From assembly GCA_019237515.1 (NCBI GenBank), contig JAFAGX010000271.1:1-5188 (forward strand): a stretch of DNA of 5,188 nt. Direction: 5' to 3'. This stretch comes from Acidobacteriaceae bacterium. GTDB lineage: Bacteria > Acidobacteriota > Terriglobia > Terriglobales > SbA1. Shown here piece by piece: positions 1 to 5,188 of the stretch (position 1 is the stretch's first letter; every line of letters begins with the position of its first letter). The translations under genes were made by a program, and so were the position numbers. The notes below the pieces were generated by a model. It had not been told where the DNA came from. It saw nothing but the letters and a program-made list of their open reading frames with translations, and ran no database searches.

Positions 1-632
1 CTCAAGCGCCCTAATGTAGAAGCGGAATCGGAAATTTTGACCTCGCGTGTGAGTGCATTGAGACTGTCGGGCAAGGCGCTCTCATACCAGACCCGAAGCC
101 AATAGGATCCCGGAGGCACATTGCGAATCACAACCTGCCCCTGGCGGTCGGAAACCCCGAAATACGGCGTGTTCACAGCCACAACCACTGCGCTCATTTC
201 CGCGTGAATGTTGCAGAAGATGTACGAGATGCCCGGCTTCTCGAAAAGCACGTCGCGCGTGCTCCCTGCCTCATAAAGGCCCAAGTCGAAACGCTTACCC
301 TCAAAAAGCGAAAAAACATTGTGGAAGAACGGATCACGATTCGGAAACTCCACCATCGAGCCGACTGGAACCACGAGTACATGAGGCTCAAAGCTCTTGT
401 TTTTCTGGACCAATCGCGGTTTTGAGGACGGCTCTGCGGCTGGGAGCGGGGAAGCTTTGGCCGCGTCATTGGGAGTGAGCCATAGCACCACGTTGCTGGC
501 ATCCCGAGAGCGTACTTTGCCGCTGCGTGTCACAGCCACTGATGCGGTCACCGTGGTTTGCTGCGCGACTGCGACGCCGCAGGTAATGCATCCCACCAAC
601 AGAACAGTGAGCAACTTTGGGAGGTTTCTCAT
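1..632 (-). CDS. Secreted cupredoxin-like (plastocyanin-type) protein, 3' end outside window
   Basis: The frame is open from ATG at 632 to the window edge, giving 210 visible residues with no stop. Residues 1-23 form a signal peptide (Lys-containing start, hydrophobic core, AVA before QQ), so the protein should be periplasmic. Residues about 28-55 look like the first strands of a small beta-sandwich, and residues 80-155 are cupredoxin-like. Probable copper ligands are His104 (PFFHNVFS), Cys140, His143 and Met146 (FCNIHAEM), the His/Cys/His/Met set of type 1 copper sites. The segment after residue 160 (SDRQGQVVIRNVPPGSYWLR) resembles the end of a carboxypeptidase-regulatory-like domain. Such proteins are often annotated as plastocyanin-like or methylamine-utilisation-like. 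Expected role is electron transfer or copper binding; the partner is unknown. The start overlaps the porin stop by one base, so translation is probably coupled. The family call is firm; the physiological role is open. Confidence 0.88.
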   Translation of the reverse strand, partial: MRNLPKLLTVLLVGCITCGVAVAQQTTVTASVAVTRSGKVRSRDASNVVLWLTPNDAAKASPLPAAEPSSKPRLVQKNKSFEPHVLVVPVGSMVEFPNRDPFFHNVFSLFEGKRFDLGLYEAGSTRDVLFEKPGISYIFCNIHAEMSAVVVAVNTPYFGVSDRQGQVVIRNVPPGSYWLRVWYESALPDSLNALTREVKISDSASTLGRL

Positions 633-2209
633 CAAAACAAAACTCCCATGACCATATTTACTTGCTGCGCAGAGTTATTCACGCTGTAGGCGTCGAAAGT
701 CTGGAGATGCCGGTACTCGCCTGAGAAGAGCAGATTAGATTTTGGCCGGTAAACGAAATTTACCAGGCCGCTGCGGTTTTGAGCGTAGCTAGGCTCAGCG
801 CCGACCGCAGCGCGCACTTCGGACGTTGTCGGGTTATCGACACCGACGCCTACGTTAAATTCCAACCTGCTGCTTGCGCGGAATTTCAGCTGCGACCATC
901 CACCACGGGAATCAAGTCCTCGGACGGCGGTGGAGGCTACCTCTTGCGGGCCCAGGAAGAATACACTCTGGCTGATTCCTCCTCCGATTCCTCCGACTGC
1001 TCGGCCGCGATAGAACTCGCCCGCGAGGCTGAACCTCGAGAACAGAGGAATGTCCCAATCCGTCATTCCGGCCCAGCCATCCACCGAGCGGCCAAGACCC
1101 CAATTTTGGCGGCCATAGTAGCCCGCAGCTCCCAGTGTGAGAGGTTTACCGAAAACCCCGGTCGTCCACGCAGTTCGAAAGCCGTAGGCTGGCTGGCCGG
1201 AAGCTTCTCCAGGCCCTGGTGCTCGAAAATAGTAATGCGCCGGAAACTCACCCGTAAGATTGTCGAGTATGCCTGCCTGCAGCCGGATGCTGTCATTTTC
1301 CGACAGGTCGAAGCGGTGCTCGACCCGCACCTGCGGCGTCCACGCCCACAGGTTGCCTGCATAGTTAAAGGCCGGAACTGCCAAAGATGCGAACGACGTC
1401 GGTGACAGCGGCGAAACGAAGAGATCGTCCTGCCCCACCACGACCGAGGTTTTGGCCCAATCCAAGCGTGCACTCGCGATTCTCAGCCGGAAAATTCCGG
1501 AATTTACTCCATTCCAGGTATTGGGAAAACCGCCTGCGAAATCGGCTTGAAGATTTGCCGATGTTTTCGCACCCCACAGCGTGGGCCCGAAGGCTTCCAG
1601 ACCGATTTCGGACTGTCGCAAAGTTGCCCCGAAATCACCGTTGCCCTGGTTAGGCCCATAGACGATGCTCGGTATGTCTTGATTGTCGGTCGTTCCGCGA
1701 TTGCTGAAAAGATTCATCAGGACAATACCAGACAATCGAACTCGATACTTCGATGCGCTCTCGACCTTGGTCTGATATTGATCCTGAAGTTTGCTGTCCA
1801 GCAGTTGCGTTGTTTCTTCTAAGTTCGCGATCCGTTGTTCGACGGTGGCTTTCTGTCCGCCAGTCGAGCTTTGCGGCGTCTCTGTTGCAGAAGAACCCGC
1901 CGCCACGTATCGGTTACCCATCGACTGCTCTGGCTGCTCCCGCACCGCTTGCAACTCTCGGCGCAGCTCGGCTGTTTCGGCCCGATACTGCGCTGCTTCC
2001 GAGCGCATTTCAGCGACTGCAGCGCGCAACTCGGTGACCTGTTGTTGCAACTCACGCACTGCTGCGGTGACGGCCGCATCCGAGGTTGAGGGGGTTGTGG
2101 CCGTATTCGGCAGCGTTTGGCTCCATAAACTCGCACCCACCAGCAGGAGCATTCCGAGGACCACGGCGGCTCTTCCGAAAGATACGGGAATTTCGTCGCT
2201 CCGCTTCAC
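632..2209 (-). CDS. Outer-membrane porin-like beta-barrel protein with N-terminal coiled coil
   Basis: The protein has 525 residues and starts with GTG at 2209, five bases after a strong GGGAGG. Residues 1-30 are a signal peptide (long basic start, core AAVVLGMLLLVGASLW). Residues 45-92 form a coiled coil with a clean heptad pattern (V51, L54, V58, L61, V65, M68, A72, Y75, T79, L82, L86, V89). A Ser/Thr/Gly linker and a second helical stretch (about 121-150) follow. From about 155 to the end, short alternating polar/apolar strands separated by Gly/Asn/Asp-rich loops indicate a beta-barrel, ending in hydrophobic residues and a terminal Phe, the usual signal for Bam-dependent insertion. An N-terminal coiled coil before a barrel recalls trimeric porins of the DcaP type; this is a resemblance of architecture, not a proven homology. 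The likely role is diffusion of a small solute across the outer membrane. It follows the kinase by 104 bases and is coupled to the cupredoxin. The substrate is unknown. Confidence 0.85.
   Translation of the reverse strand: MKRSDEIPVSFGRAAVVLGMLLLVGASLWSQTLPNTATTPSTSDAAVTAAVRELQQQVTELRAAVAEMRSEAAQYRAETAELRRELQAVREQPEQSMGNRYVAAGSSATETPQSSTGGQKATVEQRIANLEETTQLLDSKLQDQYQTKVESASKYRVRLSGIVLMNLFSNRGTTDNQDIPSIVYGPNQGNGDFGATLRQSEIGLEAFGPTLWGAKTSANLQADFAGGFPNTWNGVNSGIFRLRIASARLDWAKTSVVVGQDDLFVSPLSPTSFASLAVPAFNYAGNLWAWTPQVRVEHRFDLSENDSIRLQAGILDNLTGEFPAHYYFRAPGPGEASGQPAYGFRTAWTTGVFGKPLTLGAAGYYGRQNWGLGRSVDGWAGMTDWDIPLFSRFSLAGEFYRGRAVGGIGGGISQSVFFLGPQEVASTAVRGLDSRGGWSQLKFRASSRLEFNVGVGVDNPTTSEVRAAVGAEPSYAQNRSGLVNFVYRPKSNLLFSGEYRHLQTFDAYSVNNSAQQVNMVMGVLF
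643..647 (-). promoter_or_regulatory. Ribosome binding site of the cupredoxin gene, inside the porin gene
   Basis: GGGAG on the minus strand lies 10 bases before the ATG at 632, within the last codons of the porin (Met-Gly-Val-Leu-Phe-stop). The spacing is somewhat long. Together with the TGATG stop/start overlap this suggests that ribosomes finishing the porin restart on the cupredoxin. Confidence 0.5.
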
Positions 2210-2214
2210 AAGCG

Positions 2215-2220
2215 CCTCCC
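2215..2220 (-). promoter_or_regulatory. Strong ribosome binding site fixing the GTG start of the porin
   Basis: GGGAGG sits five bases before GTG at 2209. It supports this non-ATG start, which also gives a proper signal peptide. The next in-frame ATG codes for Met20, in the middle of the hydrophobic core, and would destroy that signal. Confidence 0.75.
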
Positions 2221-2265
2221 TTTAACGATGAAATCTATGAGACCTTCTTGCTCCAAATCGCGCGA

Positions 2266-2282
2266 GTTGGAATGATTCCAAC
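2266..2282. repeat. Perfect 17-bp palindrome (operator candidate) before the porin
   Basis: GTTGGAAT-G-ATTCCAAC has eight-base arms around one central base, with no mismatch. It lies in the 104-base kinase-porin spacer, centred about 65 bases before the porin GTG. No T-run follows it on either strand, and the one-base centre would leave at most a six-pair RNA stem with a five-base loop. An intrinsic terminator is therefore unlikely, and a dimeric regulator's binding site is more likely. The regulator is unknown. OmpR-type proteins usually bind direct repeats, so it need not be the linked one. Confidence 0.5.
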
Positions 2283-2313
2283 CGGCTGCCGGACCGCTGG
2301 GAGTTCAATTTCG

Positions 2314-4113
2314 CTATGTCGTAGTGCTCTTGCTTGAGCTCAACGATCGCATCTCCACTCTGGCTTCGCCGGCACTGGCATGAATGGAAGCTGAAGAGAG
2401 CGGAAGAGTGACTCGAAACACTGTTCCACCTTCTGACGTGTTTTCTACGACAATCTGTCCTCCATGATCCTGCACAATTTTCTGCACCACGGTCAGGCCC
2501 AGCCCGGTTCCGTTCTCTTTCCCAACACTGACGAACGGCTCGAAGAGTTTCTCCCGGATCGACTCCGGGATGCCGTGTCCGTTGTCCGCGACCCGGATTT
2601 GTACTCCCTCCGGTACCTGAGCCACTTCAATCCTGATGCGCCCGTCCTGGGCCGGAAGCGCTTCGCAGGCATTGAGCAACAGATTGTAGAAGGCACGTTC
2701 CAGCTTTCTGCTGTCGTACCAACCGCTGCATTCACCTTGCTGCCGGACTTCAATCCACGCCGGATGAAACCGGCGGTGTGTGCGGATTGCCTGAACCACG
2801 TGCTCGACCGAATCCCTTACATTCCCAAACGTCAGGCGTAACGATTCCCGGGTACGCGAGAATTCGAGTAGGGAGTCGATCAGTTCGGTCATCTGATTCA
2901 CCGCAATGCGAACTTCCTGATACAGCTCCTCACGTTGCTCGGTAGTTAACCTGCTTTCGAGAAGGAACTCAGCATCGGCGACCACAGCTGCTAGCGAATG
3001 TCGCAGGTCGTGCGAAATCGAGCTCGCCATGCGGCCAATAGTGGCCAGGCGCTCCGCGTCGATCAGTTCCTGCTGGGTCTTGAGTAAGCTGGCGCGCATT
3101 CGGTTAAATGCGCCGGTTACCTCTGCGACCTCATCTCCTCCACGTGCATCCAGCGCATAATGGAAGTCACCTTTTTCCAGAGCCCGGACCCCAGCCACCA
3201 AGCTGCCCAACGGCCGCGTAAAGGTATGCGAGATGAAGAAGACGAGCATGCTTCCCCCGGCCACTGCGGCGAGCCCCAGGGCGAGCAACAGACGATTCAA
3301 ATTGTCGAGAAACGCGGTCGCCTGATCGAACGATTTCAATACGCTCAGCCGAACTGAAGGTGTTTTGCCCTGCGCCAGCTCCACCGAAGTCGCCAGAAAA
3401 CGCTCATCCCCTAACTGCAGTTCTTCAGGATCGATGCCTTTTGCGTATCGAATAATGGGGTGCTTTGCCAGTTCCGCTTCCTGTGCCGGGTTAAGAGTGC
3501 TTCGGACCACAACGTCGCCGTAGTAGAACGCCACCTGGCTTGCAGCGATACGGCTCACCTGAGAAGCTACGCGGTCATCGATTTCGTAACCGAGCACAAG
3601 AAGTCCCAGAAGACGGTTTTCAGATTCCGCCCCGAAATAAATTGGCTTAATGAATACCTGATACAGGTGTTGCGAACCAAACCACCACTGGATTGAACCC
3701 TCTTGATCAAATGCGCTCGCCAGAAATTGTTGAGCCATCTCTCGGGTAAAACCCGGGGTCGTAGCATGTAAAGCGACAACCCTGCCCCTGCGGTCCACCA
3801 ACCCAAAAAGGTCACTGCCCGCCAATCGCCACCACGACGTGGAAGAGTCCTGAATAGTGGCTTCATCGGGCGCGGTCATCAGCGAACGCAGCAGCGGCTG
3901 GTACGCTAGCAGTTCCGCCGAACGGGTCAGAGTTAGCTCGCGAAGTTGCTGGAAGTTTTGAAAGGTTGTGACCGAATTCTGCAGGTCGGAAAAGATTTCC
4001 CGCTTGATTTGCCCTTGAACACTGTGCCTTACCAGCAAAAGGCTCGTCGCGGTGAGACCCGCCGAGATCAGGAGCATGGACAACAGAAACTTGGTGCGGA
4101 GGCGAAGTTTCAT
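2314..4113 (-). CDS. Membrane sensor histidine kinase with periplasmic Cache-like sensor and HAMP
   Basis: The protein has 599 residues, ATG at 4113 and TAG at 2316-2314. Segments in order: membrane helix about 9-28; periplasmic sensor about 29-272, probably a double Cache-type fold (strands such as LFGLVDRRGRVVALH and LLGLLVLGYEID); membrane helix about 273-294; HAMP about 296-348 (Pro301, GDEVAEV); HisKA helices about 350-420; HATPase_c about 465-571. His368 in SSISHDLRHSLAAV is the predicted phosphorylation site. The ATP site shows the N-box (N477, N481 in NLLLNACEAL), G1 (DNGHGIP, 510-516), the F-box (FEPF, 524-527) and G2 (GTGLGL, 535-540). All kinase motifs are present, so it should be active at the inner membrane. 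The residues after His368 are unusual (His372, Ser373). A Ser/Thr-rich tail of about 28 residues follows the last ATPase strand. It lies 57 bases after the response regulator, its likely partner. A weak GGGA four bases before ATG may be the ribosome site. The ligand is unknown. Confidence 0.93.
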   Translation of the reverse strand: MKLRLRTKFLLSMLLISAGLTATSLLLVRHSVQGQIKREIFSDLQNSVTTFQNFQQLRELTLTRSAELLAYQPLLRSLMTAPDEATIQDSSTSWWRLAGSDLFGLVDRRGRVVALHATTPGFTREMAQQFLASAFDQEGSIQWWFGSQHLYQVFIKPIYFGAESENRLLGLLVLGYEIDDRVASQVSRIAASQVAFYYGDVVVRSTLNPAQEAELAKHPIIRYAKGIDPEELQLGDERFLATSVELAQGKTPSVRLSVLKSFDQATAFLDNLNRLLLALGLAAVAGGSMLVFFISHTFTRPLGSLVAGVRALEKGDFHYALDARGGDEVAEVTGAFNRMRASLLKTQQELIDAERLATIGRMASSISHDLRHSLAAVVADAEFLLESRLTTEQREELYQEVRIAVNQMTELIDSLLEFSRTRESLRLTFGNVRDSVEHVVQAIRTHRRFHPAWIEVRQQGECSGWYDSRKLERAFYNLLLNACEALPAQDGRIRIEVAQVPEGVQIRVADNGHGIPESIREKLFEPFVSVGKENGTGLGLTVVQKIVQDHGGQIVVENTSEGGTVFRVTLPLSSASIHASAGEARVEMRSLSSSKSTTT

Positions 4114-4170
4114 CGGGTCCCGCTCGACCTCACTCGCGCAGACGTGCAGTTTAACCCATGCGGCTGGAAG

Positions 4171-4851
4171 TTATCGCACAAACTTGTAACCCACACCGTG
4201 GACGGTGCGAAAGTGCATGGGATTGGCAGGATCGCGCTCCAGTTTCTGGCGAAGTTTTAGAATGTGGTTGTCGACCGTACGAGTGGTGGGATAGTTCTGA
4301 TAGCCCCAGACCTCGTTCAGCAACTCATCTCGCGTGATCACACGTTCCGCGTTTTGCACCAGGAACTTCAACGTCTTGAATTCTTGCGCGGTCAAGGTGA
4401 TCAGCTCGCCGTCTCGGGTCACTTCCATTTTCGTGAAGTCAACTGCGATTCCATCAAATACGGCGACTTCCCCCGCATCTTTGCGAACGTTGCGGCGCAA
4501 AGCAGCGCGGACTCGGGCCAGCAACTCTCGAGGGCTGAAAGGCTTGGTCACGTAGTCATCAGCGCCGAGTTCGAGCAGCAGTACCTTGTCCGAGACATCG
4601 CTCGCGGCGCTGAGAACAATGATCGGCGTGGACGGAGACTGTTGTTTGATCTCGCGGCAGACATCTCGTCCGGACATCAATGGCAGGCGGAGATCAAGAA
4701 CGATGACAGCGGGAGTGACTTTTCGGAAGGCTTCAACTGCAGCCTTACCATCTCCCCGAATCTCAATCTCGAACCCTTCACTTTCAAACAGGCGCTTCAA
4801 CGCCTTCTGCACCGCGTGATCGTCTTCGACGACCAAAATTCGTTCCGCCAT
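4171..4851 (-). CDS. OmpR/PhoB-type response regulator
   Basis: From ATG at 4851 the protein has 226 residues, the usual length of the family. Receiver domain, residues 3-120: acidic pair D10/D11 (ILVVEDD), phospho-acceptor D53 (VIVLDLRLP), Ser81 at the Ser/Thr switch, Tyr100, and Lys103 in VTKPF. Winged-helix DNA-binding domain, about 128-226: LTAQEFKTLKFLV, the recognition helix RTVDNHILKLRQKLE and the terminal hairpin RTVHGVGYKF. It is a cytoplasmic transcription factor activated by phosphotransfer, almost certainly from the kinase encoded 57 bases downstream. The start is chosen because AAGGA lies six bases before it and the receiver begins directly after it. The same frame stays open upstream: ATG at 4941 has its own GAGGG seven bases before it, and ATG at 4965 is also possible, adding 30 or 38 residues without recognisable domain. 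Target genes are not shown by the sequence; the own operon and the porin are reasonable candidates. Confidence 0.93.
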   Translation of the reverse strand: MAERILVVEDDHAVQKALKRLFESEGFEIEIRGDGKAAVEAFRKVTPAVIVLDLRLPLMSGRDVCREIKQQSPSTPIIVLSAASDVSDKVLLLELGADDYVTKPFSPRELLARVRAALRRNVRKDAGEVAVFDGIAVDFTKMEVTRDGELITLTAQEFKTLKFLVQNAERVITRDELLNEVWGYQNYPTTRTVDNHILKLRQKLERDPANPMHFRTVHGVGYKFVR

Positions 4852-4857
4852 GCTGGA

Positions 4858-4862
4858 TCCTT
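4858..4862 (-). promoter_or_regulatory. Ribosome binding site for the preferred response-regulator start
   Basis: AAGGA on the minus strand, six bases before ATG at 4851. It supports translation from the residue just before the receiver domain rather than only from the upstream in-frame ATGs. Confidence 0.65.
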
Positions 4863-4948
4863 GTGCGACCTGGGAAAAATCTTTGGTCAAGCTTCCAGGA
4901 ATCCTCTGGATCGTAGTGTCTCGGTTAGTCTCAACGCGCATCATGTTA

Positions 4949-4953
4949 CCCTC
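4949..4953 (-). promoter_or_regulatory. Second possible ribosome binding site, for an upstream in-frame start
   Basis: GAGGG on the minus strand lies four bases before ATG at 4944 and seven before ATG at 4941. Both ATGs are in frame with the response regulator, so the site could drive an N-terminally extended form. Confidence 0.35.
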
Positions 4954-4991
4954 GGTCAGCGACATTATCGAAGTACTTCACAAGCTTACTA

Positions 4992-5046
4992 TTTACAAAG
5001 CGATTAGACGTGAACTGTGCGGAATTGTTGACAATGTTTTTACAAA
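4992..5046. repeat. Paired TTTACAAA boxes around the candidate promoter
   Basis: TTTACAAA occurs at 4992-4999 and 5039-5046, each followed by a base and CG (TTTACAAAGCG, TTTACAAATCG), 47 bases apart and flanking the predicted -35/-10 pair. Between them ATTGTTGACAAT (5024-5035) is a short inverted repeat overlapping the -35. OmpR-type regulators often bind AT-rich direct repeats near promoters, so autoregulation is possible. The boxes are short enough to be chance. Confidence 0.3.
5003..5031 (-). promoter_or_regulatory. Candidate sigma-70-type promoter of the operon
   Basis: On the minus strand TCAACA (4 of 6 matches to the -35 consensus) is followed after 17 bases by TCTAAT (5 of 6 matches to the -10 consensus). 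Transcription would begin near 4996, leaving a leader of about 145 bases before ATG 4851 or about 55 before ATG 4941. It is the best-spaced pair I found in this region. Consensus matching alone is weak evidence, and the consensus may not fit this phylum well. Confidence 0.35.
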
Positions 5047-5102
5047 TCGCAGACATTGCCTATCGCGCCGGCCGTACGACGATCCGCGCAGCGATTCCAG
5101 CT

Positions 5103-5183
5103 TGATGGAGGCGACTGGTGTATCCAACCCGGCTTTCAAGTCGCCGCGTTGCCTCGCCGCGCCGATAATGATGGAAGCGACCG
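5103..5183. repeat. Imperfect 15-bp direct repeat, 66 bases apart
   Basis: TGATGGAGGCGACTG (5103-5117) recurs as TGATGGAAGCGACCG (5169-5183), 13 of 15 bases identical. Between them TCGCCGCG occurs twice (5141-5148 and 5154-5161). The 66-base offset is a multiple of three, so the copies could encode a repeated peptide (VASI in one minus-strand frame), or they may be a non-coding repeat. The window ends too soon to tell whether more copies follow. Confidence 0.4.
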
Positions 5184-5188
5184 TCTTG

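Larger units (their letters stand above)
4966..5188. other. Region upstream of the response regulator, no assignable gene
   Basis: An AT-richer stretch (about 4980-5058) holds the candidate promoter and short repeats. The part from about 5060 to the window end is more GC-rich and may be the tail of another gene. On the minus strand one frame is open from the edge to TAG at 5062-5060 and another to TAA at 4995-4993. On the plus strand a frame with ATG at 5105 runs off the edge without a visible ribosome site. I recognise none of the translations, and the sequence does not let me choose between them. Counting from the preferred regulator start, the gene-free stretch is 4852-5188. Confidence 0.5.

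Noticed and set aside
194..502. Minus-strand 102-codon frame in the cupredoxin region
   Set aside because: It overlaps the cupredoxin in another frame. The cupredoxin frame has the signal peptide and copper ligands, whereas this one is Arg/Ser-rich without any motif.
779..1405. Plus-strand open frame of 208 codons opposite the porin
   Set aside because: It is antisense to the well-supported porin, Arg/Ser-rich with no domain or signal peptide, as expected for a GC-driven shadow frame.
2228..2256. Minus-strand TTGGAG-17 bp-TTTCAT as a porin promoter
   Set aside because: Both boxes match the consensus only 4 of 6, and the start would fall almost on the ribosome site. It is too weak to annotate, although a promoter in this spacer remains possible.
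2280..2296. Hairpin CCGG-CTG-CCGG after the kinase as a terminator
   Set aside because: The stem is only four pairs and no T-run follows, so it does not qualify as an intrinsic terminator.
4114..4170. Search of the regulator-kinase spacer for a promoter or terminator
   Set aside because: Only tiny palindromes (CGGGACCCG next to the kinase ATG) are present. Nothing suggests separate transcription of the kinase.
4264..5007. Plus-strand open frame of 247 codons opposite the response regulator
   Set aside because: It lies wholly antisense to a gene with every expected family motif, its translation shows no recognisable domain, and it has no convincing ribosome site. It is a codon-bias shadow.
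5028..5050. Plus-strand perfect TTGACA as a divergent promoter
   Set aside because: No acceptable -10 lies 16-18 bases on (AGACAT at 17), and no clear plus-strand gene follows in the window. The same bases are better read as part of the minus-strand promoter region.

Overview
The window reads as one minus-strand gene cluster from a Gram-negative bacterium. From right to left the genes are: an OmpR-type response regulator, a membrane sensor histidine kinase, an outer-membrane porin-like beta-barrel protein, and a secreted cupredoxin-like protein whose 3' end lies beyond base 1. The outer-membrane barrel with a C-terminal Phe shows a two-membrane cell. Moderate-to-high GC, together with the sequence style of the kinase sensor region, the coiled-coil porin and the 'CNIHAEM' cupredoxin, resembles soil Acidobacteriota. 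That taxonomic guess is from memory of similar proteins and was not tested.

Layout. Bases 1-632: cupredoxin, partial. Bases 632-2209: porin, whose stop codon overlaps the cupredoxin start by one base (TGATG). Bases 2210-2313: spacer holding a perfect 17-bp palindrome. Bases 2314-4113: histidine kinase. Bases 4114-4170: short spacer. Bases 4171-4851: response regulator, with possible in-frame upstream starts at 4941 and 4965. Bases 4852-5188: leader and promoter-like region with several short repeats, then sequence I cannot assign. No convincing gene lies on the plus strand, and I saw no RNA gene, insertion sequence or CRISPR array.

How the genes may work together (inference). The kinase senses a signal in the periplasm and phosphorylates the adjacent regulator. 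The regulator most simply controls its own operon and perhaps the porin-cupredoxin pair behind it. The porin would pass a small solute across the outer membrane. The cupredoxin, with visible His/Cys/His/Met copper ligands, would act in the periplasm in electron transfer or copper handling. The signal and the solute cannot be read from the sequence.

Nothing here is a clearly new system. The points most worth a second look are the altered phosphatase motif in the kinase H-box (HDLRHS), the perfect palindrome before the porin, the translationally coupled porin-cupredoxin pair, and the two ribosome-binding-site-equipped starts of the regulator.
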